Assembly: GCA_946481345.1 (NCBI GenBank)
Contig: CAMLMY010000017.1
Location: 1-40,414, forward strand
Source of the DNA: an uncultured Gilliamella sp.
GTDB taxonomy: Bacteria > Pseudomonadota > Gammaproteobacteria > Enterobacterales > Orbaceae
Direction of reading: 5' to 3'
Length of the DNA: 40,414 bases
Part shown: positions 29,378-40,390 of the stretch, piece after piece
Layout: each line of letters begins with the position of its first letter
Position numbering within the stretch: the stretch's first letter is position 1
Program-made: the position numbers and the translations under genes
Notes under the pieces: model-generated
What the model was told of the DNA's origin: nothing
Databases searched by the model: none
What the model saw: the letters and a program-made list of their open reading frames with translations, nothing else

Positions 29378-30463
29378 ATGTTAAAAGATACTTTGAATAA
29401 TGTTCGAATTAGAGATGAGCATATGTTAATCACCCCTGATGAAATAAAACAACTTTATCCACTTTCTCCAGAATTAGAAAACCAAATTGCCTTATCACGC
29501 AAAACTGTAGTTGATATTCTAGAAAGAAAAGATCCGCGATTACTTATTGTCTGTGGCCCATGTTCTATCCATGATCCTCAAGCAGCCATTGAATATGCAC
29601 ATAAATTAAAAAAATTATCTGACGAAGTCAGTAATGATTTATTTATTGTTATGCGTGTTTACTTTGAAAAACCTAGAACAACTGTTGGTTGGAAAGGTAT
29701 GATAAACGATCCACATATGGATAGTTCATTTGATATTGAGCATGGACTGAAAAAAGCCCGTAAATTATTACTTGATATCACTAAAATTGGTTTACCTATC
29801 GCTACCGAAGCATTGGATCCAAACACACCACAATACATTGCCGATTTAATTAGCTGGTCTGCCATAGGTGCAAGAACCACAGAATCACAAACCCATCGTG
29901 AAATGGCATCAGGTTTATCCATGCCAGTCGGTTTTAAAAATGGTACCGATGGTAATTTAGATGTCGCAATTAATGCCATGAAGTCAGCTTCTATGCCTCA
30001 CCGCTTTGTAGGTATCAACCAGCAAGGTCAAGTGACGGTTTTACAAACTGTCGGTAATTCGCATGGACATGTGATCTTACGTGGGGGTAAAGCTCCAAAT
30101 TATGATGCTGAAAATGTCGCACTATGTGAAATACAGATGAAAAAAGCAGGGTTGTTACCAAATTTAATGATCGACTGTAGTCATGCCAATTCTAATAAGG
30201 ATTACCGTAACCAACCAATTGTTGCCGATTCAATTATTGAGCAAATCAAACATGGCAATAACTCAATTATTGGAGTGATGATTGAAAGTAATTTGGTTGA
30301 AGGTAATCAATCTTCTGAGCAACCAAAAGAAAACTTTAAATATGGAGTATCCGTGACCGATGCTTGTATCAACTGGAATGAAACGGAAACATTACTTCGA
30401 AAAATGGCAAGTACGTTATCACAACCACTTGTAGCAAGACAAACACAAGATGCTAGCGTTTAA
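29378..30463 (+). CDS. aroF: DAHP synthase, tyrosine-regulated type
   Basis: DAHP synthase joins PEP and erythrose 4-phosphate in the first shikimate-pathway step. The 361 residues fit the AroF/G/H class: the metal-binding cysteine in CGPCSIHDP (about 58-66), VYFEKPRTTVGWKG, IGARTTESQTHRE, PVGFKNGTDG and the SSEQP tail region. The N-terminus (KDTLNNVRI..EHMLITP) and many internal choices read as AroF, the tyrosine-inhibited isozyme, rather than AroG or AroH. ATG 29378 follows AAGGAAA by about 6 bases; upstream in-frame starts add unrelated sequence running into the TyrR boxes. Those boxes agree with the AroF assignment. A strong terminator follows. Confidence 0.93.
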   Translation: MLKDTLNNVRIRDEHMLITPDEIKQLYPLSPELENQIALSRKTVVDILERKDPRLLIVCGPCSIHDPQAAIEYAHKLKKLSDEVSNDLFIVMRVYFEKPRTTVGWKGMINDPHMDSSFDIEHGLKKARKLLLDITKIGLPIATEALDPNTPQYIADLISWSAIGARTTESQTHREMASGLSMPVGFKNGTDGNLDVAINAMKSASMPHRFVGINQQGQVTVLQTVGNSHGHVILRGGKAPNYDAENVALCEIQMKKAGLLPNLMIDCSHANSNKDYRNQPIVADSIIEQIKHGNNSIIGVMIESNLVEGNQSSEQPKENFKYGVSVTDACINWNETETLLRKMASTLSQPLVARQTQDASV

Positions 30464-30483
30464 TGTAACCATTTTCACTTAAC

Positions 30484-30517
30484 AAAAAAAACGCCGACAA
30501 ATGTCGGTGTTTTTTTA
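30484..30517 (+). terminator. Bidirectional terminator between aroF and purL
   Basis: ACGCCGA (30491-30497) pairs with TCGGTGT (30504-30510, one G-U pair), preceded by an A7 run and followed by a run of T (30510-30516). It lies between convergent aroF and purL, 21 bases past the aroF stop and 16 bases past the purL stop. Confidence 0.85.
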
Positions 30518-30525
30518 TATTACAT

Positions 30526-33500
30526 TTACCCTAATTGTTTACGTGCATTACGAAATATTCGCATCCATGGACTATCTTCACCCCAATTATCAGGATGCCA
30601 TGAATTAGTTACAGTTCTAAATACTCGTTCTGGGTGAGGCATCATAATAGTTGCACGACCATCACTTGAAGTTACGGCCGTAATACCATTTGGTGAGCCA
30701 TTGGGATTAGCAGGATACTGCTGCGTTACATCGCCGAAATGGTTAATGTAACGAACAGTAATTAATCCTGATGCTTCTAAATTAGATAAGTGAACATCAT
30801 CACGAACTTCAACTCGCCCTTCTCCATGTGATACCGCAATTGGCATATGTGAACCCTCCATATCAGTAAACAGTAATGAAGGGCTAGATTGAATTTGAAC
30901 TAAACTAAAACGTCCTTCAAATCGTTCTGATAAATTACGCACAAAGCGAGGCCACAAATCAGCACCAGGAATTAGCTCTTTCAAATTCGACATCATCTGA
31001 CAACCATTACAGACACCGAGTGATAAAGTATCATTGCGATGAAAGAATTGTTCAAATTCATGTCTAACTTTTTCATTAAATAAAATTGATTTAGCCCAGC
31101 CTTCTCCTGCTCCTAAAACATCACCATATGAGAAACCACCACAAGCAACAAGAGTATTAAATTGATCCAATGTCACCTGACCTGATAATAAATCAGTCAT
31201 ATGGACATCAATTGATTCAAAACCAGCTCGATCAAATGCAGCCGCCATTTCAACATGAGAGTTAACACCTTGTTCACGTAAAATTGCAACTTTCGGTTTC
31301 ACTCCTTTTGCAATATAAGGCGCGGCAATGTCGCGCGTTGGATCAAACGTAAGTCGTACATTCAAGCCCGGATCGTCCTCATTTTGTTTAGCCTGATGTT
31401 CTTCATCGGCACACACTGGATTGTCGCGTAAACGCTGCATTTGCCATGTGGTTTCTGCCCACCACGTTCTTAACGTTAAACGAGATTCACTATAAACTAC
31501 AGCAGCATTATTACGTATAATGAATTGCTGCCCTGCTTCAGCTTTACCTAACGTATGAATCGCATGAGAAAGTCCAAAGCGTTTAAAGCATGCTATTACC
31601 TTATCTAAATCCCTACTATGAATTTGAATAACGGCACCCAGTTCCTCATTAAATAGTGAAGCAATCACATCACTACCTAGCGTATGAATATCAACATCAA
31701 TACCACAATGCCCGGCAAATGCCATTTCCGCTAAGGTAACCAATAAACCACCATCCGAACGATCGTGATAAGCAATCAACATATTTTCAGCGATTAATGT
31801 TTGGATAGCTTGATAAAAAGCTGCTAATTCATTAGCATCATGGACATCAGCTGTTCTTTGCCCTAAATGACGATAAACTTGAGCTAATGCAGTTGCTCCT
31901 AATGCTTGATGACCTTTGGATAAATCAATAAGCAATAATAAATTATCTTCATCTGTACATAATTGTGGTGTGACAGTTTTACGAACATCCTCAACTCGAG
32001 CAAATGCAGAAATCACTAAAGATAACGGTGAAATAACTGTTTTTTGTTCCCCATCTTGTTGCCATGTTGTTTTCATTGACATTGAATCCTTACCAACAGG
32101 AATTGCTAACCCTAAAGCAGGACATAGCTCTTCACCAATAGCTTTAACTGCTTGATACAAACCGGCATCTTCACCTGGATGACCCGCAGCAGCCATCCAG
32201 TTAGCCGAAAGCTTAATCCGTTTAATATCGCCAATGTTAGTCGCCGCGATATTGGTAATTGCTTCACCAACAGCCAATCTTGCTGATGCAGCAAAATTAA
32301 GCAGAGCAACTGGAGCACGTTCACCAATAGACATGGCTTCACCATAATAACTGTCTAAACTAGCTGTAGTCACCGCACAATCAGCTACAGGCACTTGCCA
32401 AGGTCCAACCATTTGATCGCGTGCGACCATTCCTGTTACTGATCGGTCACCAATGGTAATTAAAAAAGTCTTTTCAGCAATAGTTGGCAAATGTAAAACA
32501 CGTTTAACCGCATCATATAAATTAATGTCATCTGTTGAAAAGTTATCACCATGAGCTTGTTGAGATTTAACTTCTCGTAGCATTTTTGGGGGTTTACCTA
32601 ATAAAACATCTAACGGTAAATCTATCGGATTATTATTAAAATGTTCATCATGTAAAACTACTGATTTATTAACTGTTGCTTCACCGATTACTGCATAAGG
32701 AGCACGCTCACGTTGGCAAAGTTCATCAAACAATTCAAGGCTTTCTGGATGTATTGCCAATACATAGCGCTCTTGTGATTCATTACACCAAATTTCTAAC
32801 GGTGACATGCCTAGCTCATCACTTAATATTTTACGCAGTTCAAACTGACCACCACAGCCACCATCACTAACTAGTTCCGGCATAGCATTAGATAGGCCAC
32901 CAGCACCAACATCATGGATAAACAAAATAGGGTTTTCATCACCAAGTTGCCAGCAACGATCGATTACTTCTTGGCAACGACGTTCCATTTCAGCGTTATC
33001 ACGTTGAACTGATGCAAAATCAAGATCAGCATGAGATTGCCCTGATGCCATTGAAGAGGCCGCCCCTCCTCCTAAACCGATATTCATGGCTGGTCCACCA
33101 AGAACAATTAATTTTGAGCCGATAGGGAATTCCCCTTTTTGGATATGTTCACGACGAATATTTCCCAAACCACCAGCTAGCATAATAGGTTTATGATAAC
33201 CTCTAACTTCTTCACCATTAAAGCTATTTACTTTTTCCTCATAGGTACGAAAATAGCCTAACAACGCGGGACGTCCAAACTCATTATTAAATGCGGCACT
33301 ACCTAAAGGGCCATCCATCATAATGTCAAAAGCACTTACAATTCTGTCGGGTTTACCAAAATCTTGTTCCCATGGTTGTTCAAAATTCGGAATTCGTAAA
33401 TTTGAAACGGAAAAACCAACTAATCCAGCTTTTGGTTTAGCGCCTTTTCCTGTTGCACCTTCGTCACGAATCTCCCCACCGCTACCCGTTGCTGCGCCCG

Positions 33501-34428
33501 GCCAAGGGGATATTGCTGTTGGGTGATTATGAGTTTCAACCTTCATTAAAATATCAGCATACTCCTGATGATAACTGTAAATTCGATTACCATAATCTGC
33601 AAAAAATCTGCCTACTTTAGAACCATCCATAACCGCAGCATTATCTTTATAAGCAGATGACACATAATCAGGTGTATTTTCAAAAGTGTTTTTGATCATT
33701 TTAAACAAAGATTTAGGTTGCTTAACACCATCAATAATCCAATCTGCATTAAAAATTTTATGCCGACAATGCTCTGAGTTTGCTTGAGCAAACATATACA
33801 GCTCAACATCTGTCGGATTACGATTTAATTTTTGAAAATTTTCAACTAAATACTCAATTTCATCAGATGCTAACGCTAAACCTAACTTAAGATTAGCCCC
33901 CTCCAGTGCTTGACGCCCTTGACCTAATAAATCCACAACAGTTACTGGCGCTGGTTCATCGACTTTAAATAATTGTTCAGCTTGATCAAAACTGGTTAAT
34001 ACGGTTTCCATCATACGATCATGAATCAACTCGGCAAATTTATCTTGCTGAGGCTGCGTCAAAGGCGAACGTGTTACAACATAATAAGCAATACCTCGCT
34101 CAATACGATGAATTTGAGTTAATCCACAATTGTGAGCAATATCCGTTGCTTTTGATGACCATGGGGAAATCGTACCGGCACGTGGGGTGACTAAAAAAAG
34201 TTGTTTGTTGGTATTACAATCTTTATCTATGTGAACAGATTTGGGACCATATTGTAATAACTTATCAAGTGTTAATTGTTGCTCAACTGTGAACTCACTA
34301 ATTGAATCAATAAAATGGACAAATTGTGCTTCAAGGTTAATAACAGGAATGGATTTTTCATGACAAACAGATAGGATTTTACTAATACGAAATGCGGATA
34401 AAGCAGAAGAACCAGCTAAAATTTTCAT
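30526..34428 (-). CDS. purL: Phosphoribosylformylglycinamidine synthase
   Basis: PurL makes FGAM from FGAR, ATP and glutamine in purine synthesis. This is the large single-chain form, 1300 residues (E. coli 1295): an N-terminal PurS-like domain, a linker, the two-part synthetase (about 170-1020, with [20 protein letters not shown] and GKDSMSMKT) and a C-terminal glutaminase with the nucleophile in LGVCNGCQ and the histidine/glutamate in [11 protein letters not shown] start at ATG 34428 because the family begins MKILAGS and AGAG lies about 8 bases before it; an upstream in-frame ATG at 34473 would add [16 protein letters not shown] see no PurR box (ACGCAAACGTTTGCGT) upstream. Confidence 0.97.
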   Translation of the reverse strand: MKILAGSSALSAFRISKILSVCHEKSIPVINLEAQFVHFIDSISEFTVEQQLTLDKLLQYGPKSVHIDKDCNTNKQLFLVTPRAGTISPWSSKATDIAHNCGLTQIHRIERGIAYYVVTRSPLTQPQQDKFAELIHDRMMETVLTSFDQAEQLFKVDEPAPVTVVDLLGQGRQALEGANLKLGLALASDEIEYLVENFQKLNRNPTDVELYMFAQANSEHCRHKIFNADWIIDGVKQPKSLFKMIKNTFENTPDYVSSAYKDNAAVMDGSKVGRFFADYGNRIYSYHQEYADILMKVETHNHPTAISPWPGAATGSGGEIRDEGATGKGAKPKAGLVGFSVSNLRIPNFEQPWEQDFGKPDRIVSAFDIMMDGPLGSAAFNNEFGRPALLGYFRTYEEKVNSFNGEEVRGYHKPIMLAGGLGNIRREHIQKGEFPIGSKLIVLGGPAMNIGLGGGAASSMASGQSHADLDFASVQRDNAEMERRCQEVIDRCWQLGDENPILFIHDVGAGGLSNAMPELVSDGGCGGQFELRKILSDELGMSPLEIWCNESQERYVLAIHPESLELFDELCQRERAPYAVIGEATVNKSVVLHDEHFNNNPIDLPLDVLLGKPPKMLREVKSQQAHGDNFSTDDINLYDAVKRVLHLPTIAEKTFLITIGDRSVTGMVARDQMVGPWQVPVADCAVTTASLDSYYGEAMSIGERAPVALLNFAASARLAVGEAITNIAATNIGDIKRIKLSANWMAAAGHPGEDAGLYQAVKAIGEELCPALGLAIPVGKDSMSMKTTWQQDGEQKTVISPLSLVISAFARVEDVRKTVTPQLCTDEDNLLLLIDLSKGHQALGATALAQVYRHLGQRTADVHDANELAAFYQAIQTLIAENMLIAYHDRSDGGLLVTLAEMAFAGHCGIDVDIHTLGSDVIASLFNEELGAVIQIHSRDLDKVIACFKRFGLSHAIHTLGKAEAGQQFIIRNNAAVVYSESRLTLRTWWAETTWQMQRLRDNPVCADEEHQAKQNEDDPGLNVRLTFDPTRDIAAPYIAKGVKPKVAILREQGVNSHVEMAAAFDRAGFESIDVHMTDLLSGQVTLDQFNTLVACGGFSYGDVLGAGEGWAKSILFNEKVRHEFEQFFHRNDTLSLGVCNGCQMMSNLKELIPGADLWPRFVRNLSERFEGRFSLVQIQSSPSLLFTDMEGSHMPIAVSHGEGRVEVRDDVHLSNLEASGLITVRYINHFGDVTQQYPANPNGSPNGITAVTSSDGRATIMMPHPERVFRTVTNSWHPDNWGEDSPWMRIFRNARKQLG

Positions 34429-35139
34429 ACTAATTACTCTTTTTGAAACCAAAACAGGTAAAAAATAGAACAATAGTATAAAAGAAACTGTACATTATGG
34501 CTATCTTAAAAACAGTTTATATTGAGTTGATAAAAAAATATTAAATTACATAAATTTTTGATAAACACTGAATATAAAATAATAGAGAAATTCACAACAT
34601 CATGTTTTAATTATTTTTATAAATAAACATTAACCCTTTATTCTACTTTATACATATTATTTAATTATACAGAACTAAACCCAAAGTAGTTGCAGTGTTA
34701 ATCAACAAGATTCTATTTATATGTTAAATAAATTTCTACTAGACAAAGTTAGCCCTACCTAATTTACGACAAAGAAGTACACCTGTTTTGCTATTAGAAA
34801 ATCTAACCTAAGTTACTCAATAAAAAAACATCGATTAATGAGAAAAAATACTTGATTTAAATGAAAATTTTTAGGCAATCGAGAAAAAGAGGCTACTTTT
34901 GAAAAAGTGAAAATCGTAATCAAACATTGCAGATAATATTACTTGACCAGCTAAATAGATAGCACCATGATAGAAACTGATATCTAAAGCACTACAAATT
35001 TAAAAAAATGATATCAAAATTAACTAAATATAAGTAAATTAATGCAAAAATATTAATTTACTATAAAATAAAATACATATTACTGATAAAAACTATAAAC
35101 AGTAATTATTATTTTTATGAATCATAAGGAAAATTTAAA
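34429..35139. other. 711-base region without a recognised gene
   Basis: This is the longest non-coding stretch in the window. It holds the purL leader, a candidate plus-strand promoter TTGACC (34943-34948) with CATGAT (34966-34971) at 17-base spacing, and an 11-bp inverted repeat at 35033-35062. The central part (about 34680-34930) is less extremely AT-rich than its flanks, as a decayed gene or small RNA might be. I find no continuous frame or protein similarity there. Confidence 0.4.
35033..35062. repeat. Perfect 11-bp inverted repeat before the DUF2339 gene
   Basis: AGTAAATTAAT (35033-35043) and ATTAATTTACT (35052-35062) match exactly around GCAAAAAT. It lies 77 bases before the GTG start, inside the likely leader. 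It could be an operator or an mRNA hairpin. It is all A/T except the outer pair and part of the loop, so chance is possible. Confidence 0.45.
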
Positions 35140-38100
35140 GTGGAATTTATTTTTTTATTCCTCATTATTATCGCTCTATTTATTGGAGTATTTGTTAATA
35201 TTTCTAATTTAAAAGAACAAATTTGGGTATTACAAAATCAACTGACGGAATTACAAAAACATCTTTTATCTTTTACGCAGCAACATTATGTATCAAATAA
35301 AGCTAATGTTGAAGAAGAAGAAAGTTATACAGATCAAACATCTTCTACCCCTACAGTTAATAACAATCTTGATTCCCAAAACAAAAACAATTCTATTGAA
35401 ATTAAACAAAGTGCCGAAATAACTCAATCAATGATTAATACTCATTGTGATGAAACAGAAAACTTTTCGGAATCATTAATACCAGAAATAGAAGTAAAAC
35501 AGCCTTTAAGTCACTACCATCAAGAATCAACATTCTCAACTTTGGCATTTAATGAAAAAAATGATCAAGCTTTAGATGACTTAGTTAATCAAACTAATTT
35601 AGAACCAATAGCTGAAAAAGTAGTGGGTGTTGAACATAATGAACAATATTCTGAAAAACAAAAAGTTACAGAGCAAGCATCATCAATACCTATAACCAAC
35701 TCAGATAGTCAACCTGAAATTAAAGAGGTGTCACAAGATACATTTAATTCAAACCATAAACAATCAGACGACAATGAAATCAATATCGGTTATGTTTTTT
35801 TCAATTGGTTAATTAAAGGTAATATCATTGCGAAAGTTGCAATTGTGATCCTGTTTTTAGGATTATCTTATCTATTTAAATATAGTATTGAGCATAACTA
35901 CATGTCACCTGAAATCAGAATTTTAGGTGCCGTAATATTAGGTATTGGATTATTAGCTGCTGGATGGAAATTACGCTTAAAACGCCAAATTTATGCCCTT
36001 ATTCTACAGGGAGGGGGGATTGCTGTTTTATATCTTACTATTTTTGCGGCTTTCAAGTTATATGAATTAGTTCCAGCTTTATTTACATTTGCTATTTTAG
36101 TTGTTATATGTTCTACCAGTATTTTATTTGCAATATTACAAAGAGCGATGAGCTTGGCAATTATTGCTTGTGTTGGGGGATATGTAACACCAATTTTATT
36201 ATCTAACGGTTCTGGTAACCATATTGCATTATTTAGTTATTATTTAATGATTTCAGCAGCAATATTGGTAATCAGTATCACACAATCTTGGAGAAGTCTT
36301 AATTTATTAGGATTTTTATTTACTTTTGTCATCTCGTTAGTTTGGGGAATAAATAATTTTACCTCAGAATTTTATATTGAATGTCAAATATTTATATTTG
36401 CTAATTTAGTTATCTACGGGATTTTAGCTGTATTATTATCAGTCCGAAGCATACGTAGAGAAGAGTATCAAAATATAATTGATTTGCTGTTACTGTTTGG
36501 TGCACCATTATGTGGGTTTGGATTACAATATGCTATCACTCAACGGTGGGAATTTGGTCCTGCATTTTCATCATTAGGATTTGGATTATTCTATCTCGCT
36601 GGTGCCTATATTATTTTACATAAATGGAAATCACTAGCTAAAACAATATCATTATTTTGGCTAGCTATTGGGGTTTCATTTATTACATTATCTATTCCGC
36701 TGGCACTTAGCGCCAATTGGACCGCTTTATTATGGATGTTTGAAGGAACAGCCATTACTTGGATTACGCTATCTCAAAAATATTACCGAACAGCTTTATT
36801 TGGTGTATTAATCACGTTACTAGGTATCATTTCGGTATTGATATCTTTAGCATATAATCAAATAACCCCAATATTATTCACTTTACTTTCAGGAATAAGC
36901 AGTATTATTTTATTTATTAATGCTTGTTTGTGGCATTACTATGGACAAAAAACTGAAATAACTAGAGTGATAAAATTATCTTATTTATCTATTTCTATTA
37001 TTAGTTGGATATTATGGATTTTATTGAGTGTTCCACTATTTTTAGATCAAACCCCTTTTGAAATTTCATTAATTTTATTATGTGAAACTGCTTCAGTTTG
37101 GTTATGGTATTTCATAGGTAGAAAAATTAATTGGAGTATTATATGTAATGGGATGTTATTACTCTGGATTGCACTGATTATAAGCTTATATAAAAGTGAG
37201 AGCGCCTCATGTTATTATTTATCAGACTATTGGATTTGCAGTTTAGCTTGGATCATAACGTTCATAAGCTGTTATGTTTATTTATATAAAATAAATTCAG
37301 CAAAAATTAATAATAATCTAATAAATGATAACCATCTAATTTTACTACATATTAGCCTGTTTTGGATGCTATTATACTGGTTACTTCAAGAATTAATTCA
37401 TATATTCGATGCCTTACCATGGGGATATGAAGTCATAAAATGGAGTTTAATGGCAACCATCGCATGTAGTATTATTTTACTGTTTTATTTTCTTATTAAA
37501 CGCCAATATATTACTTCATTCTTATTAATAAAAAGTTATTGGGCTGTGGGCTTACTTCCCCTAATTGGATACATTGCATACTATTTGGTTGCGGGTCTAA
37601 GCATGAGTGGTCAAATTATCTATTGGAGTTATATTCCAATTATTAATCCACTTGAAGAAAGTGCTATTTTTAGCTTACTCATGTTTAGCGTTTGGATAAA
37701 ATTAATGACAAATTATGTGCAATTTGACAATAAAACAACTAACTTTGTTAGCTGGAACATTCCATTACCTAATTGGATTTTAATATCGTTAGCAACCTTA
37801 ACATTTCTTTGGGGTAATAGTGTCGTATTGCGCTGTTTGAGTCAAATATTTGATATCACTTGGAACACACATACTTTGTGGCACAATAATATTGTACAAA
37901 TGACCGCATCGCTCCTCTGGATGCTAAGCGCTGTAATTTTAATCGCCATTGGACACCGTTATTCTTTTCGTAAAATATGGTATAGCGGACAGTTAATTCA
38001 AATCACCGTAATTATTAAACTAATATTTGTTGATATACAAGAAACTGATGGTTTATTACGTGCATTTGCATTTATTGGTATAGCATTATTAATGTTATTA

Positions 38101-38163
38101 ATCGGTTATTTAGCACCTATACCGCCAAAACAAAGTGATGAAGATATAACCATAAAAAATTAA
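35140..38163 (+). CDS. DUF2339 polytopic membrane protein
   Basis: The 1007-residue protein matches the DUF2339 family, which has no known function. Residues 1-20 are a membrane anchor, 22-45 look like a short coiled coil (LKEQIWVLQNQLTELQKHL), and about 50-220 form a polar, acidic, Gln/Asn/Ser-rich, low-complexity linker. From about residue 224 to 1000 it is almost continuous transmembrane helix, over twenty segments, beginning with the family hallmark GNIIAKVAIVILFLGLSYLF. The start is GTG, about 8 bases after AAGGAA. The next gene encodes a DUF3999 protein, a frequent partner of this family. They probably act together at the inner membrane and periplasm. Confidence 0.85.
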   Translation: MEFIFLFLIIIALFIGVFVNISNLKEQIWVLQNQLTELQKHLLSFTQQHYVSNKANVEEEESYTDQTSSTPTVNNNLDSQNKNNSIEIKQSAEITQSMINTHCDETENFSESLIPEIEVKQPLSHYHQESTFSTLAFNEKNDQALDDLVNQTNLEPIAEKVVGVEHNEQYSEKQKVTEQASSIPITNSDSQPEIKEVSQDTFNSNHKQSDDNEINIGYVFFNWLIKGNIIAKVAIVILFLGLSYLFKYSIEHNYMSPEIRILGAVILGIGLLAAGWKLRLKRQIYALILQGGGIAVLYLTIFAAFKLYELVPALFTFAILVVICSTSILFAILQRAMSLAIIACVGGYVTPILLSNGSGNHIALFSYYLMISAAILVISITQSWRSLNLLGFLFTFVISLVWGINNFTSEFYIECQIFIFANLVIYGILAVLLSVRSIRREEYQNIIDLLLLFGAPLCGFGLQYAITQRWEFGPAFSSLGFGLFYLAGAYIILHKWKSLAKTISLFWLAIGVSFITLSIPLALSANWTALLWMFEGTAITWITLSQKYYRTALFGVLITLLGIISVLISLAYNQITPILFTLLSGISSIILFINACLWHYYGQKTEITRVIKLSYLSISIISWILWILLSVPLFLDQTPFEISLILLCETASVWLWYFIGRKINWSIICNGMLLLWIALIISLYKSESASCYYLSDYWICSLAWIITFISCYVYLYKINSAKINNNLINDNHLILLHISLFWMLLYWLLQELIHIFDALPWGYEVIKWSLMATIACSIILLFYFLIKRQYITSFLLIKSYWAVGLLPLIGYIAYYLVAGLSMSGQIIYWSYIPIINPLEESAIFSLLMFSVWIKLMTNYVQFDNKTTNFVSWNIPLPNWILISLATLTFLWGNSVVLRCLSQIFDITWNTHTLWHNNIVQMTASLLWMLSAVILIAIGHRYSFRKIWYSGQLIQITVIIKLIFVDIQETDGLLRAFAFIGIALLMLLIGYLAPIPPKQSDEDITIKN

Positions 38164-38312
38164 AAAATGATATAAAAAGATTATAAAAACAATTTAACTT
38201 AATGACTTTAAGTGATTATTTTGAAAAATTCAGGAAAAATAAAATTGATTTGTTCGTAGTTAAAAGAAAATTAAATTCCTGAATAATTATTTATATTAAT
38301 GGATAGAAAATT

Positions 38313-39707
38313 ATGAAAAAAATCTTATTCAGCTCCCTTTTGCTAATAAGTGGTTTGTGTCAAGCAACTGATCAAACTAATCAATATGCTTATGGCGCTA
38401 TAATAGAAATTAGTGATAATACTAGCATGTATAATCGAATAGACTTGACCAGTGAAGTTTATACTCAAACATTATCAAACACATTAGATGATATACGCGT
38501 TTTCAATCATAAAGGTCAACTAGTGCCTTTTGCCTTAGTGAATGTTTATCAACAATATGATGAAAATGACACCTTTCCTGTCACTGTATACTCATTAGAT
38601 AATACTCAACAATCTTATAAAAAAGAGGAACAACAAAATAAGCCTCCAATAGATCAATACAGTATTAATATCAATAATAAAAATGTGCAAATTTACCTTG
38701 ATAACACGAGTAAACAGGAGGAATATAGTGCAACCTACTTGTTACAAATCCCTAATGAAATTAAATTAGAACAACCATTCAGTCGTTTATCTATTGATTT
38801 TGATACATCCAAAAATCTAAATTGGCAAGCAACAGCTAACCTACTTTATAGTAATGATTTAAAAAAATGGCAAACTGCAATTAATGACATTCCTATAATG
38901 TCCTTGATAGATAACAACAATAATCAATCATTAAAAGTTAATACTATCGATTTACCGTCCGGTATTAATTTCAAATCTAACTATTGGATTTTACGATTAA
39001 AATCCGATAAGAAAATAGTTCCTAGTATTAAAGGAGTTGAATTTACGTCAAGAAAACAAATGCCAACAAAGGCTCTTTATCCTATTAATTTCGATTTAAT
39101 TTCTGCAAATGAGCAAGAGGCTATTTATCAATTACCAACATCACTACCAATAAAAGAACTCTCAATTAAACTAAAAAATGAGCGAACTGTCTTACCTGCA
39201 AGTATCTATTATAAAATTAGTGATAATGATAAAACGTGGCATAAACTTGATGATTATATTTTTCGGCGTATAAATGATGATAAAGGTCAATCAATTAAAA
39301 TTGATAATTCAGTACTAAATATTAAACAGCTAAAAATCAAAGCAATTAATGCTTCTTTAAATGATGCTCCTCTCGTGACTGCTTATCGCTATCGAATGAG
39401 TGTTATTTTCAACAGTGCCAATAATGGACCTTTCATTCTTGCTTGGGGGTCAGCCAATGCTCAACCCGCTTCATTAAGCGAAAAAGCTCTACTTAATGAC
39501 TCAATATCCCCTCAAAATGTGCCTGAAGCTTATTTAGGTGATAATGTCAAGTTAGGCAACAAAAAAGTATTATCTAAAACAGAAAATGTTTCAACTAAAT
39601 CACCTATATTATTAAAATTGTTAATTTGGGGTGTTTTAATTGCAGGTTCAATATTTTTAATGTTTTTAGCTTTGAAATTATTAAAAGAAATGAAAAAGGT
39701 AGAATAA
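38313..39707 (+). CDS. DUF3999 membrane-anchored periplasmic protein
   Basis: The 464-residue protein fits the DUF3999 family. A Sec signal peptide (KKILFSSLLLISGLCQA) probably ends near residue 18; a large extracytoplasmic beta-rich part (about 20-430) contains DDIRVFNHKGQLVPFAL near its start; one membrane helix (about 436-456) and a short basic tail (KLLKEMKKVE) close it. The C-terminal anchor would leave the bulk of the protein in the periplasm. It follows the DUF2339 gene by 149 bases on the same strand, and the pair recurs in other Gammaproteobacteria. Function is unknown; a link to envelope polymers would be speculation. Confidence 0.82.
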   Translation: MKKILFSSLLLISGLCQATDQTNQYAYGAIIEISDNTSMYNRIDLTSEVYTQTLSNTLDDIRVFNHKGQLVPFALVNVYQQYDENDTFPVTVYSLDNTQQSYKKEEQQNKPPIDQYSININNKNVQIYLDNTSKQEEYSATYLLQIPNEIKLEQPFSRLSIDFDTSKNLNWQATANLLYSNDLKKWQTAINDIPIMSLIDNNNNQSLKVNTIDLPSGINFKSNYWILRLKSDKKIVPSIKGVEFTSRKQMPTKALYPINFDLISANEQEAIYQLPTSLPIKELSIKLKNERTVLPASIYYKISDNDKTWHKLDDYIFRRINDDKGQSIKIDNSVLNIKQLKIKAINASLNDAPLVTAYRYRMSVIFNSANNGPFILAWGSANAQPASLSEKALLNDSISPQNVPEAYLGDNVKLGNKKVLSKTENVSTKSPILLKLLIWGVLIAGSIFLMFLALKLLKEMKKVE

Positions 39708-39813
39708 TAAAAAAGATTATATTATTAGATTTGATAAAACCATATTAACATTTTGATATTGTAAAAATATCAATACTATTGACTTATAAAATAACTTAGG
39801 GAAAATAAGATAA

Positions 39814-40332
39814 ATGATTCTTGCAATTGATGTTTATTATATAAATAACCAAGCAAAATCTGTAGGTATTTTATTTAATCATTGGACTGATAATAAATCA
39901 GATATTGAAAAAATCATTATTGACTATCAAAATAATGTTGCCCCCTATCAATCAGGTCAATTTTATCAACGAGAACTACCTTGCATAATGTCACTTTTAA
40001 ATAAAATTGATTTAAGTAAAATTACCACTATTGTTATTGATGGATATGTACACTTGAATAACGGTAAGATAGGGTTGGGAGGCTATTTATATAATACATT
40101 AGATAAGAAAATACCCGTTATTGGAGTAGCTAAAAAACCCTTTTATGAAAATAATGAATATTTAATTGAAGTAGCTCGAGGGCAAAGTAAGCATCCTTTA
40201 TATGTCACCGCGTTAGGTATATCATTAGAAGAGGCTGCGGAAAATATAAAATTAATGGCAGGTAAATATAGGATGCCCGATTTGCTTAACTATTTAGATC
40301 AACAAACAAAGTTATTTAAATTTGAAGATTAA
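39814..40332 (+). CDS. Short endonuclease V family protein
   Basis: At 172 residues it is about 50 shorter than E. coli Nfi (223), which cuts DNA next to deaminated bases such as hypoxanthine. Aligned by eye, key elements are kept: D6 in AIDVYY (for D35), the wedge-like PYQSGQFYQRE with P44, Y45 and E54 (for P79, Y80, E89) at the same spacing, D76 in VIDGY (for D110), and IGVAKK with K107/K108 (for K139). The C-terminal TGH histidine (H214) is not evident; the matching place reads TALGIS. The first 30 residues of Nfi are missing. It may be a true repair enzyme or a divergent RNase H-fold nuclease. It stands alone, 106 bases after the DUF3999 gene. Confidence 0.75.
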   Translation: MILAIDVYYINNQAKSVGILFNHWTDNKSDIEKIIIDYQNNVAPYQSGQFYQRELPCIMSLLNKIDLSKITTIVIDGYVHLNNGKIGLGGYLYNTLDKKIPVIGVAKKPFYENNEYLIEVARGQSKHPLYVTALGISLEEAAENIKLMAGKYRMPDLLNYLDQQTKLFKFED

Positions 40333-40349
40333 AGATAAAATTATTGATA

Positions 40350-40373
40350 ATTCGCCGATCTAAATCGGCGAAT
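40350..40373. terminator. GC-rich hairpin between convergent genes
   Basis: ATTCGCCGAT (40350-40359) and ATCGGCGAAT (40364-40373) form a perfect 10-bp stem with a four-base loop, 18 bases past the stop of the endonuclease V-like gene. No long T-run follows on either strand (TATCAATAATTTTATC on the minus strand), so it may be a bidirectional terminator of modest strength. Confidence 0.6.
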
Positions 40374-40390
40374 ATCATACATATTATAGC

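Noticed and set aside
31916-33526. Short open frames within purL
   Set aside because: They overlap conserved purL sequence and carry no start signals.
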